This document shows positions 44,424-56,281 of a stretch of 64,000 nt of DNA, piece after piece. The stretch is from Pollenia angustigena (Eukaryota > Arthropoda > Insecta > Diptera > Polleniidae), in assembly GCA_930367215.1 (NCBI GenBank), contig OV884059.1, positions 240,993,803-241,057,802 of the forward strand, given 5' to 3'. The position numbers and the translations under genes were made by a program. The notes below the pieces were generated by a model, which did not search any database, had not been told where the DNA came from, and saw only the letters and a list, made by a program, of their open reading frames with translations. Numbering within the stretch: the first letter of the stretch is position 1; each line of letters begins with the position of its first letter.

Positions 44424-45295
44424 ACACTGTGCAACAAAAAAAAAACCAGCCTCAACACTTGCAACGCGAAATGAAAGTAGACTACTAGTAGAGCAAATAT
44501 GCCGAAGGGTGTTGAAAAGTTAGTTCGGGTTCCCGAAATATGGGCCTCGAAAGTTTTTGAGTTTTTTGAAAAAGCGTTTTGTATAAGTCAAAAAAATAAA
44601 CTTAATGTCAAATGTTAATAATTTCAGACATCTGTAGTAGAATCGTATGGCGATTCTTTTCTTAGAATTTATTTACCCTCTAACTGTTTATTTAAGGGGT
44701 AATTTTTGTCCTTCTTCCCAACTCTTACAACATACTAAAGCGGCACTTTTAAGGGCTAAAATGTTCTACGAATATTTTCTGCATTAAATTTCACTAGGGA
44801 TCTTCTAAGACCAAAAATTCGTGCAATGTATGTAAAACGCGTTTTCAAAAAATTTCAAGGCCCGGAATTTCGAAAATTCGTTTTACATACACTTCACCAA
44901 TTTTTGGTCTTAGAAGACCCCTAGTGAAATTTGATACAAAAATATTTTTACCTCTTTAAAGCGCCGTTTTAGTGTACTTTTGTGTAAGAGTTGGGAAAAA
45001 GGACAAAAATGACTACTTAAAATAAGAGTTAGAGGGTTAATAAATTCTAAGAAAAGATCGCCATACGATTCTACTATAGACGTCTGAAATTAGTTTTTAG
45101 CGCAGAAGTACATTAAGTATAGTTTTTTTTTCAATTATATCAAATGCCTTTTCAAAAAATATAGGGGCCCATATCAGGAACCTTAGCTAACTTTTCAGAA
45201 CCCTTAGGCAGATTTGCTCTACTAGTAGTTTACTTTCATTTCGCGTTGCAAGTGTTCAGGCTGGCGGCGATGACCCGAATTTTGTTGCACTGTGT
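44424..45295. mobile_element. Large palindromic element (872 bp)
   Basis: Ends ACACTGTGCAACAAA and TTTGTTGCACTGTGT. Two arms of about 420 bp are inverse copies around 44858, sharing CTTGCAACGCGAAATGAAAG, AGTAGAATCGTATGGCGATC-like and TTTTGGTCTTAGAAGA words. There is no ORF. Its class is not assigned because the target duplication (TA/AA) is unclear. Confidence 0.8.
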
Positions 45296-45385
45296 AATTT
45301 GTATTTTACAATCAAAATGTCAAAGAATTATCCATAAATATTAAAAGTACCGGTAATTCCATGTCAAATCGACCAAGAGTATGTA

Positions 45386-45812
45386 AGTTAACACAATACA
45401 AATTTGAATTACGAAATAAAACAATTCTTGTTAATTTTATTGAAAATTATTTATTGCTTGTGACCCAATTAATATTGATTATTTCAATAACATTGTATTT
45501 CTTCTTATGCTGACATTACGTCTGTATGTTTATGTTAATTTTGCTATTTGTTGTCTTTCCCAATACAATGTGCCCCAAATCATTTTGTAAACTAAAAATA
45601 CGATTTTAATAAGAATTTTAAAGCTGACGCTATGTTAATATTTATTTCAACATTGTTCTGTGTATTGAATAATTCTTTGTTTCTGTTTATAGATTAATTC
45701 TTTGTTTCTGTTTATTGAGTAAGATATTGATTTGATTATAAATAAAAAGTTTTGGATTACGAACGATAGTCGTAGTCAAGTACTCGAAAATAAAACATCA
45801 ATTTGTTTAACT
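45386..45812 (+). repeat. 5' LTR of the errantivirus
   Basis: Starts AGTTAACACAATAC and ends TTGTTTAACT. It differs from the 3' LTR by a few substitutions and by one extra copy of a ~25-bp word (AATTCTTTGTTTCTGTTTAT) near 45668-45715. TATAAATAAAAAG and AATAAAACATC are plausible promoter and polyadenylation words. Confidence 0.92.
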
Positions 45813-45824
45813 GGCGCCCAACGG
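45812..45824 (+). other. Primer-binding site
   Basis: TGGCGCCCAACGG begins at the last base of the 5' LTR. TGGCGCC-type sites match the 3' end of Lys-type tRNAs used by gypsy-like elements (family knowledge). Confidence 0.8.
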
Positions 45825-46602
45825 AAAAGTTTTCTATGCAAAAGACCTAAAGAAGTGCCGCGAGAAAAAAAAAAGGAAAAATCATTTTTCTTCAATAAAG
45901 ACTCTTAAGTAGTGTCGTTCAGCAAAAGAAAAATAGTGACAATAAGTTCTAACAAAAGAAGCTCTAAAGTAGAGTCGTGTTTAGATAAGTGTTTAAATTC
46001 GAACGAAACAAAACACAACGCGTTGATAAGTGTAACCGAAGAATCCCCAGTAAAAAGTGAAAAGGACAAAATTCTTAGTTACCGACGCGGTTTATTTATT
46101 AAACAAATTTACTTTAAGTGAACAATGCAAAATTTATTAAAAAAAAACGTGATGAAAAAGTTCTAACAAAAAAAATATATGTACCATAGCTACCATTTAA
46201 AATAAAATAAAAAAAAAAGAGGAATAAAAATTCTTGAACTTCTTAAAATGGAAAATTAAACAAATGTTATATGGTAAAAATATCAATTAGAAGAAAACAA
46301 TAAGACAGAAAAAAACATTAAACAACAACATTATCAACAAAAAAGCAGCAACTGTAACAAAACCAACAACAGCAACATCAAAACAAAAAATCATCTTGAA
46401 GAAACCAACTAAGCCAAAAATAAAAGTACCGAAGAAGATGATGCAGCAGATAATTATTTTAATGTAAGAATAAAATATTATAATATAATTTTTTAAATAC
46501 TTTAGTGTTAACGAAACTTCTAATATTAAGAGAATAAGGAAAAGATTTAACTGAAATATAAAAGTAATAATCTTGTAATTTGGCGAAGTTTTTCTTTCAA
46601 TA

Positions 46603-47555
46603 ATGGCAAATCAAAATAATCTAATTAGACCACCAGTTTTAAATAATAATTCTCCACTACCACCGCAAAATCAAAATGCTCTAAATGAAGACTGTATAGC
46701 TAATATTGTGCGTAGAATACTTCTAGAAGAACGAGCATTAGGAGAAATAGAATCTAGATTAGTTGATCAGGGGATAGACCGTAATAATGACTTAACAGAC
46801 TTGGACAAAATTCCGTATGTTGTATGTTCCCTTAGAGAATTTTCAGGTAATAAAACTGAGTTTAGCTCATGGAAAAAAGTACAGAAAGAATATTGAAAAT
46901 TAACGAACCACTTAAAGGCACAGCCAAGTATTTTGGAATATTGAATGTGGTCCGGAACAAAATTATTGGCGATGCCGATAACGCTCTAGAAAGCTATAAT
47001 ACTCCTTTAAATTGGGAAAGTATCATTAAGTGCCTTACTGTCCATTATGCAGATCAAAGAGACTTAGGTACCCTGGAATATCAATTAATTTCCATGATCC
47101 CAGGTAACAGTTCGGTGCAAGAATTTTATCAACGAATTTACAGTAATTTATCTCTAATTTTAAATAAAATTGCATGCCTAAATGAAAGTGAAGATGCTAT
47201 TTTTTTGCTCACAAAAAATTATAGAAATAAAGCACTTGACACATTTGTCAGAGGCTTAAGAGGTGATCTTCCCAGATTGTTAGGAATTAGGGAGCCTAAA
47301 GACTTGCATGAACCGTTACATTTGTGTTTGAAGTTGGATAACCAACAATTTAGGACACAGCAGGCCAACATCACAAATAAAAACCCGTCTCACAATTCTT
47401 ACCGGAAATTTAACAATACTTACCGAAACCAAATATTCTATCCACAATTGACACATATCCCTCAGCCTTCTTTGCCAAGAATCCCATATGCAAATCAGCC
47501 AAGATTTAATACGTATCCACGTAACATTCAAGGACAGCAATTCCATAACCCATAA
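46603..47555 (+). pseudogene. gag: Errantivirus gag, frameshifted
   Basis: Gag would form the particle core. Frame 1 (46603-46896) opens with a Pro/Asn-rich N-terminus and includes LREFSGNKTEFSSWKK. Frame 2 (46869-47555) continues with NEPLKGTAKYFGILNVVRNK, ALESYNTPLNWE, HYADQRDLGTLEYQLISM, VQEFYQRIY and FVRGLRGDLPRLLGIREP. It ends in an Asn/Gln/Arg-rich tail. The change of frame lies near 46880. No CCHC knuckle is visible, as usual for errantiviruses. The leader upstream (45825-46602) is non-coding, A-rich and CAA/AAC-repetitive. Confidence 0.87.
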
Positions 47556-47589
47556 GGACAAAATTATATTAGACATAATACTCACCCGC

Positions 47590-47796
47590 AACCACAGAAT
47601 TTACTTCGGTAGAAATGCAGACCCTACATCCTTAAAACAGGACAGATTAAAGATAATGCAGAATTTGACAGAAAAACAGGAGAAAGATTTAGACCATCAT
47701 AATAAGAAGAAAACCAAAAGAAAAATATATGAGAGTAATGACGTGGTTTTTGTGAGAAACAATAAAAGAATAGGAAATAAACTAACGCCAAGATAG
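47590..47796 (+). pseudogene. pol: pol remnant: integrase C-terminus
   Basis: The frame carries IYFGRNADPTSLKQDRL, EKQEKDLDHHNKKK and VVFVRNNKRIGNKLTPR, the C-terminal region of errantivirus integrase, closed by a stop at 47794. All upstream pol domains are missing. The deletion joins the gag end to this point somewhere in 47555-47595. Confidence 0.8.
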
Positions 47797-47833
47797 TTCA
47801 CAAAAATTTAATAAAAATGTAATATTGTCTTGC

Positions 47834-47835
47834 AG
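47834..47835 (+). promoter_or_regulatory. Likely splice acceptor of env mRNA
   Basis: TATTGTCTTGCAG ends at 47835, five bases before the first env ATG (47840). Env of errantiviruses is made from a spliced subgenomic RNA, so a pyrimidine-rich acceptor here fits. The donor was not identified. Confidence 0.5.
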
Positions 47836-47839
47836 ATTA

Positions 47840-50110
47840 ATGTCTAATTTATTGACAGCAGAAGTACAGATACTAGACTACTCAAACGCCCAAATTGTAA
47901 CAGTAGAGACTCGAATGGTTAAGGTGATAATCGGCGATTTCAAACTTATCCACGTAATAGATCTCGACTCCTATGAAAAGGCAATTGAACAATTGGACAC
48001 TGTAATAAGACAGGACATAGGGAAAAAGAATAGCAATTATCCATATTTTTTACATCAGATACAAGAATTACATGCTTTGATTATTGAATTAAAACCCAGA
48101 CGCGAAACTAGATTAATTAATGCGCTGGGAAATGTATGGAAGTGGGTAGCAGGCTCGCCTAACCACGATGATTTTCAGATTGTTACTGATAGCATGAACA
48201 GACTTTTGGAAAACAACGACAAGCAAATTACACTACGTGACAAAATTTCAACAAAGTCCTGACCAAATGAATCTGGCAGCTAATCTTTATGTAAAATTGT
48301 CCGCTAAATCCGAATATGAAGTCAGAATTGTCAAAAGTAGAACAGTTTTTGATATTCCAAAATAACCGTTATTTGTGTTTTTAAAAAAGATGATGTGACT
48401 GAAATGCAAATATCTTCAAAAATTGTAAACGGATTATGTAGTGAAAGGTTATAAAATTTCTAAAATAACCATGGATTGCTTGTGAAGATTGGTCAAGAAA
48501 TGACAGAGTTACAGGGGATAAAAGTTTGAGCTTCATTGAAAATTTTATGATTTTGTTCAATTTTGTTCTTTTCAAGTTATTTTTTTTACACCAATGATTT
48601 AAAAATCCTAATGTTTTATTGCATGCGACATTAGATTATTTTAATATGAACATTTTGAGCCCAACAACACAAAGATTGTTACAGACGATTTAGTAAATTA
48701 ACCCACATAGAAATTCAATAGTTTCAAGCAATTTTTAATATTTATTTTTACTAAAAATTTAGCTTTGTATATTTATTTGTTGTGGGTTAATGCAATTAAT
48801 CTTCTGTAACTTTGCCATTTTTGCACCGATCTGGTTTAATTTTTGGATATTTGCATTTCAGTCACAGCATCTTTTTTAAAAACACAAATAACGGTTATTT
48901 TGGAATGTCTCGAAAACTGTTCTAGTTTTGACAATTCTGACTTCATATTCGGATTCAGCGGACAATTTTACAGATTAGGTGTCAAATTCATTTGGTCAAA
49001 AAATTGTCACGTAGTGTTATTATAAATAGGCCTATAGAAACAAGAATTAAAGAGATAACAAATATAACTAAGAGTACAATAAATAACATAGGGTCAAATG
49101 ACGCTTTTGAGCGGAAAATCGTTAGAGACGTTGAAAGGAAGCTAGATATAATTAAGGAAGAACTTACCAATCTTGGTTACTCTATACAGTGGGCAAAATC
49201 TGGAATTATAAATTCTTTTGTACTTTCAGAGTATGAATTGAACATCATTAGGAAGCATTTCAATGAGCAAAATATGCCTTACGTAGATCTGGTTGAAGCC
49301 CTAGAGTTCGGTGAAGTTGAGATTGGAATAAATAAATCTACAATCCTTTATATTGTCGATTTGCCAATAACTGAAAGAGAAACTTGTAAAAATTTATTTG
49401 TTAAACTCGTAAAAAGAACTAACGTATCAGTTAAAATCAATAATGAAAATTTCGAAATGTGCAAAAACTCTCTCCTCGAGGTGAAGTCGGCATGTAGAAA
49501 ATTTTATGATGTGGCAGTTAGCAAAGATGAGAACCTGAAAGATATCACCCAACTGAGCTGTCTACCAAGTTTATTAAATGGTATGCCATCAACCTGTTCA
49601 ACATCTAATAATCAGCATTTGTCAATGGTGAGTGAACTATCACCAGGCTTACTGCTTTTGAACGGTTATAATGGGACACTGCAGATTGAAAATAAGAAAA
49701 TAAAATTGCATGGTACCTATCTTATTAAATTTTACAATGTTACTATCACTATTGGGAAAAGATCATACTCCAATAAACAAATCACTATGATGAAACCCTT
49801 ACCAGCTATGATCAATACACCTAACTTGATCACCAATTATGAAGAAATATTATCCTTGGAAATGTTAAAAGATCTCCACATCGAAAATGTCGCTGAAATT
49901 GAAAGATTGGTCAGCAATTATAAAACCGCTTTAGCTACCAGCATTGGCCTACCAGGAGCTTTGGTGATCTTAGCAATAATTGTACTGATTCTGCATTTTA
50001 CAAAAAGAAGAGCTAGTTTCAAGCTAAAAGTTCAAAGCCAATCGGAGCATACTACGGAAACTCCAGTCTCTCATGACAAATACCCATCCAACGTGGACGC
50101 TGGAATTTAA
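47840..50110 (+). pseudogene. env: Errantivirus env, interrupted by a MITE
   Basis: Env is the baculovirus-F-like surface glycoprotein of errantiviruses. The part before the insertion (to about 48230) ends shortly after an RRETR furin-type motif, followed by LINALGNVWKWVAGSPNHDDF, the conserved fusion region. After the insertion the frame from about 49018 to 50110 runs open, through Cys-containing ectodomain sequence, to a hydrophobic anchor SIGLPGALVILAIIVLILHF (about 50 residues before the end) and a short basic tail. A TA-target MITE of 787 bp (48231-49017) lies between the parts and supplies stops. The N-terminal part is short, with no clear signal peptide. It is broken as it stands. Confidence 0.87.
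48231..49017. mobile_element. TA-target MITE with long inverted arms, copy 2 (inside env)
   Basis: The ends are CACTACGTGACAA and TTGTCACGTAGTGT, with TA at 48229-48230 and 49018-49019. The first base of the left end is missing compared with copy 1 (6806-7646). Arms of about 190 bp share the AAGTCAGAATTGTCAAAAGT word. Confidence 0.9.
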
Positions 50111-50119
50111 AGGAGGAAG

Positions 50120-50521
50120 GGTTAACACAATACAAATTTGAATTACGAAATAAAACAATTCTTGTTAATTTTATTGAAAATTATTTATTGCTTGTGACCC
50201 AATTAATATTGATTATTTCAATAACATTGTATTTCTTCTTATGCTGACATTACGTCTGTATGTTTATGTTAATTTTGCTATTTGATGTCTTTCCCAATAC
50301 AATGTGCCCCAAATCATTTTGTAAACTAAAAATAAGATTTTAATAAGAATTTTAATGCTGACGCTATGTTAATATTTATTTCAACATTGTTCTGTGTATT
50401 GAATAATTCTTTGTTTCTGTTTATTGAGTAAGATATTGATTTGATTATAAATAAAAAGTTTTGGATTACGAACGATAGTCGTAGTCAAGTACTCGAAAAT
50501 AAAACATCAATTTTTTTAACT
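50120..50521 (+). repeat. 3' LTR of the errantivirus, with polypurine tract
   Basis: The polypurine tract AAAGGAGGAAGGG (50109-50121) leads into the LTR, which ends TTTTTTTAACT before TGTA. It lacks the ~25-bp duplication of the 5' LTR. Confidence 0.9.
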
Positions 50522-50525
50522 TGTA

Positions 50526-52588
50526 TGATCCGACCCCTTTCGATTTGAATGAAATTTATTGAGAAGTATCCTTTCATCCTATAAGGAACATATATAATCG
50601 AAAAAAAATTAATATTTTGTTGAAAAGTTATGTCATATTGAAAATGTTATAATTTGGCCGAATTAACCGAGTTGAGTTTATTTCTTCAATATCTCGAAAA
50701 CTACTTTACATACGAAGATTGTCAGGGGCTACCAAAAATATATTAAAAAGAAATTTTGAAAAATGTAATATCTACAAAATATTAATTATCAAAATAATTT
50801 TTGGGAATACAAAATTTTTAATTTTAAAAGATTTTGTTATCCGTGCTTAATTCCCAGTTTTTGTTCTTGATTAAAACACCTGAAATTTATTGTTTATGGG
50901 ATAAGCTATTCCTTTGCGCATTTCACTGAATGCTTAAACCGTTCTTAAAAAATGTTAAAACTTTGATGGTGTTGCTTTTTTTCTTTTTTAAGATATGATT
51001 TTTTTCTTTCGCGACCTTTAAAAAATAATCTTAAAATAAAATTTTAATATTCTAATTTTGAGCAATAACAATTTATTAAATATGATTTTTTTTCCTTAGG
51101 GTGCATTTTGTCCCAATGAAATATGCCTACTTTGGGATAAGTACAAGAAATGGTTTCAAAGTACCCCGATAAAGTTCGTGGTTCTAGTATAAAAGCACTT
51201 AAGATCTTAAAATAACTTTTTGTTTATTCCGTTTTTCTTTAACACGTGTATTTAAGGCATCATTTTAAGTCTTTTTTACAAAGACAAATGTTTCTTATTC
51301 AAGAATACAATATAAAAATAGTTTTACATACCTTAAATTTTAATATTTTTTGCTGTATTTAAAGATAAAATATGTTTGGATGACTAAATTATTCAAAAAT
51401 ATAACTATCATACATAATAAATTCACTTAGACCATATTATTGGAACCGAAAGCATATGTTTAGAAACTCACTTTTTGAACTTAAACATTTCGCTTAAATG
51501 ATGGTGAAAAGAGCAAACTGTTTTTGTTTAATTTAAGTACGCAAAAATATGCAAAGTATGATTACTGTGCTAAAGGTAACAGTTACAATGATAAACTCAT
51601 CTCACTAAAAGATGGGAACGCGAACATATTAAGCCATGTTTTTCACTAGGTGCTTTGTCCATGAAATTTCATAAAAAAATACATTTTAGGGAAATGTCAG
51701 AATCAACTTTTTATATGGAAATATTTTGGAGTACTTTTTTACTGCGAATGTTTCCCTTTAATTAGGGATATTTGTGGGTTTTTTTACTCTACATGCCAAA
51801 CATTCTGCTAATTTTTAATATTACCTTGCATTCTCTTTCTTCACAGTAAAGACTTAAAGAATGCAATTTTGGAGGAAAGTTTGATAAGAAAAAACCCAGG
51901 TGGTACAATATTAATATCTAGCAGATTTTAACTGTAATACTACTTACCACTTTGCTTTAATAATAATAAAGAGTAAAGAAAAAAAGTCTTCGTTTAAGTC
52001 TTAAATTTAATTTTCTTCCCATTTATCAAAAAAAAAAAACTCAGTTTGCAAATAATTAAACTCCCGCTCTTTTCGCTTGTTAAACTGTATAAACGTGACT
52101 TTTTCATAATATAACTGCTGTACATGAATTTATGTATATCAACTTTTATAGTAAGCTTAATATACGAGGGACAATTTTAATAAATTAGAAATTACTGTAC
52201 AAAAAAACTGGGAGTTACTACAAAAAAATTTAAGAAACCCGTACAACCCTCGAACATATTTGACTTATTTTTGAACTTTTCATAGTTAAGAAAAAAAGAC
52301 ATAGAAGAAGAGAAATTATTAGGTTTTTTTCTTTTCTCTTCAATTGCGTTCTTACAACCACAACAGAGCTCCTTTCATTTTTGCTCTAGTTTTTTTTTTT
52401 TTTTTTGTGTTAACAAAAGCCAAATTGAAATTGTTTTTCTTTTCTTTAGATATTTTTCAGACTTTAAGTTAATAGCATTGTTGATGATGTTGTTGATGAC
52501 GCTAATAATGATAATGATGTTGTTACAGATACAACTTAAGAACCTTAACTTTTTCATAACTCTGTTGAGTTTTCTGCTTTATGTATTA
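50526..52588. other. Gene-free AT-rich DNA
   Basis: Positions 50845-50935 (AATTTATTGTTTATGGGATA, AGCTATTCC and neighbours) recur at 62790-62880 and mark a dispersed repeat. A T-run is at 52390-52406, and TGTTGTTGATGA-type trinucleotide repeats lie near 52480. No gene seen. Confidence 0.5.
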
Positions 52589-54045
52589 CTAGCTTAACCC
52601 GTTGCGCTTCGCTTCACGACTTTAACCACCTTTGAAGATTCTCCCTTTAATAGTTCTTCAGTAGAGAGATGTTTAATTTTATTTTCAAAAGTGTAGTATA
52701 CCATAAGAGTGACTTCTACAAAGTTTGAACATTCTTACTATAACAGTTCTTGAGTTAAGAGATATTAAACATCGTCGTTCCATGGGGGGTACCACTTCTC
52801 CCGCTGCTATATTATTTGAATTTTGGCGCTCAGAAGATCCTACTACCAAAAGTTCAACAAAATGCGTGCAGCGGCTCTTATTAATATTTCTATATATGAG
52901 GGGTACTGCTCCTCCCCTGTCAACCCCGACCATTTTTATATTGAAATTTATATTTTACCATAACAGTAGCTTTAACCACGTTTGAAGACTGTCCCTTTAA
53001 TAGTTCTTCAGTTGAGCGATATTTAATATATGCATCCTATGGGAGATATTTCCCCCCCTGCGCCTACCGCTTTATTTTTATTCTCAATAGAGTAGTATAC
53101 CATAAGAATGACTTCTACAAAGTTTGAACATTCTCACTATAACAGTTCTTAATATATGCTATATTAAACATTGGCGTCCTATGGGGGGAACCACTTCCCC
53201 CGCTACTATTTTATTTAAATTTTGGGGCATAGGAGCTCCTATGCGATATTTAATATTGGCATCCTATGGGGGGTACCACTGCCCCTATCGAAAAAATAAG
53301 TAGTTACAATAATTAGTACAAATGTACACATAGAGCTCGTGCCTTAGCTTTAACAATAATTAGTATTGTGGATATTTTGTTGAACTATTTATGGTTTTTA
53401 ATCCAAGTTTTTAATAATTTTAATTAGAGCTCTATGTGTACATTTGTCCTTCAAGTTGTGCTGAAAAAGGTCAACAGAAAAGAGAAAGACAAAATGAAAA
53501 AAAATGTACTTGGACTTCAAGAAAAATTCTTGACAAAAGTACGAAAAAACAGAAGTAAGGAAAAAACATGTAAAATCAATTAAAATGGATAATCATTCGG
53601 AAAGCAAATTTCGATCTACCAAATGTTAAAATACAATTTGGTTTAAGGATTGATGTTTGACTAGTGACGTCAGCAGTCGTCGATGGCTGCGAGTGTAAGA
53701 CGGCAAATCCATCTGAGGAGATCGAGTGGTTGCGATCGAAACATGTCATGGTAACCTGCCGGCCAGGGTTCGAGCCCGAGCCACGTCAAGAATGAAAGAT
53801 TATCAATAACAATTTTAATAAATTTTCATGTTGTAAAATTCCTTTCTTCATAAAAATAATTTAATGAAAATTAAATTTCATGACTTAAACCTAATTAAAA
53901 ATATTAAAAATAAGTAGTTACTGTAAAAATTTCAGGAAAATCGGTTCAGTAGTTTCGGAGTCTATAAGCCGACAAACAAACAAACAAACAAACAAACAAA
54001 CAAACATACAAAAATTTTTCATTTTTATATTATGTATTATTTAGG
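52589..54045 (-). mobile_element. Helitron-like non-autonomous element
   Basis: Read on the minus strand it ends AACGGGTTAAGCTAG with T outside (plus 52589-52603). At the other side it has TTTGTTTGTTTG repeats (CAAA)n at 53970-54003, followed on plus by AAAAATTTTTCATTTTTATA. 'GGACTCCGAAACTACTGAAC' type sequence occurs at 53935-53975. Diverged internal units with CTTTAATAGTTCTTCAGT and ATGGGGGGTACCAC recur. It is split by a tRNA-core element at 53308-53910. The 5' TC end is not certain. Confidence 0.6.
53308..53910 (+). mobile_element. tRNA-core repeat element, copy 4 (11-bp target duplication)
   Basis: TAAGTAGTTAC flanks at 53297-53307 and 53911-53921, continuous in the Helitron sequence. 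The core has an A-box-like GATCGAGTGGTTGCGATCG (near 53720) and B box GGTTCGAGCCC (53767-53777). A 21-bp inverted pair starting ACAAATGTACACATAGAGCT (53327-53347 and 53427-53447) lies in the 5' part. The 3' end is AT-rich (AATTAAAAATATTAAAAA). Confidence 0.8.
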
Positions 54046-55096
54046 GACTTCTAATTTAATTTATACAAATATTACTACTTTTGCTATATCACTTCTTCCA
54101 TTCTTCAAAATAAACTAAATATCACAAATTTTTTTACATTGAATTCTTATAGAATAAGTATTTCAGTAAAAAATTGTTTTTTGTGTTGTCTATCTTTAAA
54201 ATACAACTCTTGTTCAACAATGAAATTTTTTTGATTGTCCAGATTTAGTTATGGCAAATTGAGTTTTAAATTGTATGACATTCAAAAACAGAAAAGGATC
54301 TTTCCCAAAAACTATTAAGCTTCTTGGGCAAATTCCTTTGAAAATGAATTTAAATTGATAGAGAAATCTTTGTACACAATATTTAATTTTGATAAGAAAA
54401 AAATATTGAATATAGTAAAAATTTCAAGTACTCAAGTACATCACCAAAAGTGAAAAGAATATTTTGTGGCAAATCAATTTATTTGCATTCAAAATTACAA
54501 TATGGAGTTTTTGTAAAATGTAACAAAATATCAAATAACTGAAGTATAAATTAAAAGTTTTTGGGTTTTATTATAATCTCTATGAAAATACTTATGTACA
54601 TATATTTTCATTTAATTTCTATAGAAAATACAAATACACACACATTCACACTTTCTAAGTCTTTCATATCAGCACTAAAAAGTAATTGAATTATCCACAA
54701 AACGCCTGCGGACTTTAAATGTGTTTTTTTATGGTGAATTAAATCAAGATCTTATTTTTCATAAACAAATCATAATAATCTGGAAAAGATGATAATAAAG
54801 ACACGTACAATTCAAAGAATATAAAGCGGATAAAATTATTAAATGAAAGAAATTTTCTAGACAGACAGCAAAATATCTTTCGAAAAAATTTAATAAAAAA
54901 TCAAATAAAGAAGGAAATATAATAGAATTGTTTCGTTTTATTGAACTCAAAGGCTTTAAAAAGAGATAAATGCTAATGAAATAAAATGTCAAATATTAAC
55001 GCTTTGGTTAGTTTTATGTAAACCAAATATTTCAAATGAATTTAACACTAGCCAACAAATTTCTAATACATATAAATACTTTGTTGTTATATATTG
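54046..55096. other. Gene-free AT-rich DNA
   Basis: Nothing identified. The minus frame 54759-54992 has no recognised motif. Confidence 0.45.
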
Positions 55097-55922
55097 TAAC
55101 GCAGTTTACTTTCCCAGCTGAGGTATGACTCAGTCTGTCCAGGGTCAATTCGAAGGTCTGCTTCCTTTGAATTTATTTACGAAATCTTAATCTACGCTAA
55201 ATACTTAGAACTAAGACGGCCTTCGGCTAATTCGGCACGGCTGTAGACGGGAACGGGTGCTGAGGCAGCGTAATTCCACGGCTGATGAAACGGCTAGATG
55301 TTGTTGGCATAAGGCACGTACGGAGGCGATCCGTGTGGCAGCGTTAAGTTGCTGATGATTCGATCAGGCAGAGAAGATGAAAATAAACGGGTTTCGGTTA
55401 TGGTTTGTTAGTATATACTTCTACGGTCGAAACTATGCCGAGTGCCGCGCTTTCGGTGAACCCCGTAGCTGGCTTTTTACACGACTAACTACTTCGACTA
55501 GTTGGGCCGAGCGCTTCGAGCACAGGAGAATCTCGCAACCTCTGGTGTTCGGCTAACTACGGCCTTGGATAAGTCGGTGGCTGACGGTTACCAGACCATA
55601 GTGTGACTAACTCTAGTGATATATATTTCGAACCCCACGAGAATCCGGAAGCCTAGAAATGTCTTAAAAATACTTTGGACACCATGAGATTTCGGAGGCC
55701 TTGGCGTTCGGCTACCTACGATCTTAAATACTAGAAACGACTTAAAAATACTTTGGACACCAAAAGAATTCGGAAGTTTTGGCGTTTGGCTAACTACGGT
55801 TGTACAAATATATACTTCGGACACTGGAAGAATTCGGAAGCTCCAATGTTCGGCTAGATACGGTCTACATACTACGGTTACTACTGGTTGTGGAGGGTGG
55901 ACACTGGTGTTAGTGGCAATAT
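55097..55922 (-). repeat. LTR of a second LTR retrotransposon, with internal ~80-bp repeats
   Basis: The block begins TGTAACGCAGTTTAC and ends GGCAATATTCA (TG...CA on plus). Directly outside the right border the minus strand reads AAAACGGGGGAGT, a polypurine tract, so this is the 3' LTR of a minus-strand element that is cut off near 56050. It is visibly GC-richer than its surroundings. Units with TACTTTGGACACC, GAATTCGGAAG and TTCGGCTA recur every ~80 bp from 55560 to 55870. A 118-codon minus frame (55588-55944) follows these repeats and is not called a gene. mdg1/412-like affinity is a guess from the purine tract and ends. Confidence 0.65.
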
Positions 55923-56281
55923 TCAACTCCCCCGTTTTGAACAAACTTTGGATAATTATTCAAAAATAAAATAAACTACATGAGAATTATAAAGTAAAAA
56001 AGTTATGTTAGAAAATAGTAAGGGTATTCATAGTGGTAAGTAAAAAAGTAAGAGTATTCACGTTGTTGGATTACTTTTTTTTTTCTTTCAATAATGTATA
56101 TATTTATTTGTTAACATTATAATTGTACAAAATATTTAAATTTTAAAATTTGGGCCTCCGCTCCATAAGGGCATTTTTGAGGCAAGTTGGCAAACATTTT
56201 CTTAGCTGTACTATATAAAAAGTAATTAAATCTTCTTATAATTATTAATTAAATTATAATTATAGTTACATATGTACATAT

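Larger units (their letters stand above)
45386..50521 (+). mobile_element. Errantivirus-type LTR retroelement, internally deleted
   Basis: Two LTRs (45386-45812, 50120-50521) flank 4.3 kb, and TGTA is duplicated at 45382-45385 and 50522-50525. The interior has a primer-binding site, gag, the integrase C-terminus and env. Protease, reverse transcriptase, RNase H and most of integrase are absent. Gene order and env identify the gypsy/errantivirus group of Ty3-like elements in insects. The copy is dead: it has no pol, gag is frameshifted and env is interrupted. Confidence 0.92.

Noticed and set aside
45912..46121. Open frame in the errantivirus leader
   Set aside because: It starts at GTG, sits in the untranslated leader and has no known domain.
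48992..50110. Separate 372-codon host gene
   Set aside because: Its first codons come from the MITE end, and the rest is the C-terminal part of the errantivirus env with a membrane anchor.
55588..55944. 118-codon minus frame that looks repetitive
   Set aside because: It is explained by ~80-bp repeats inside an LTR.
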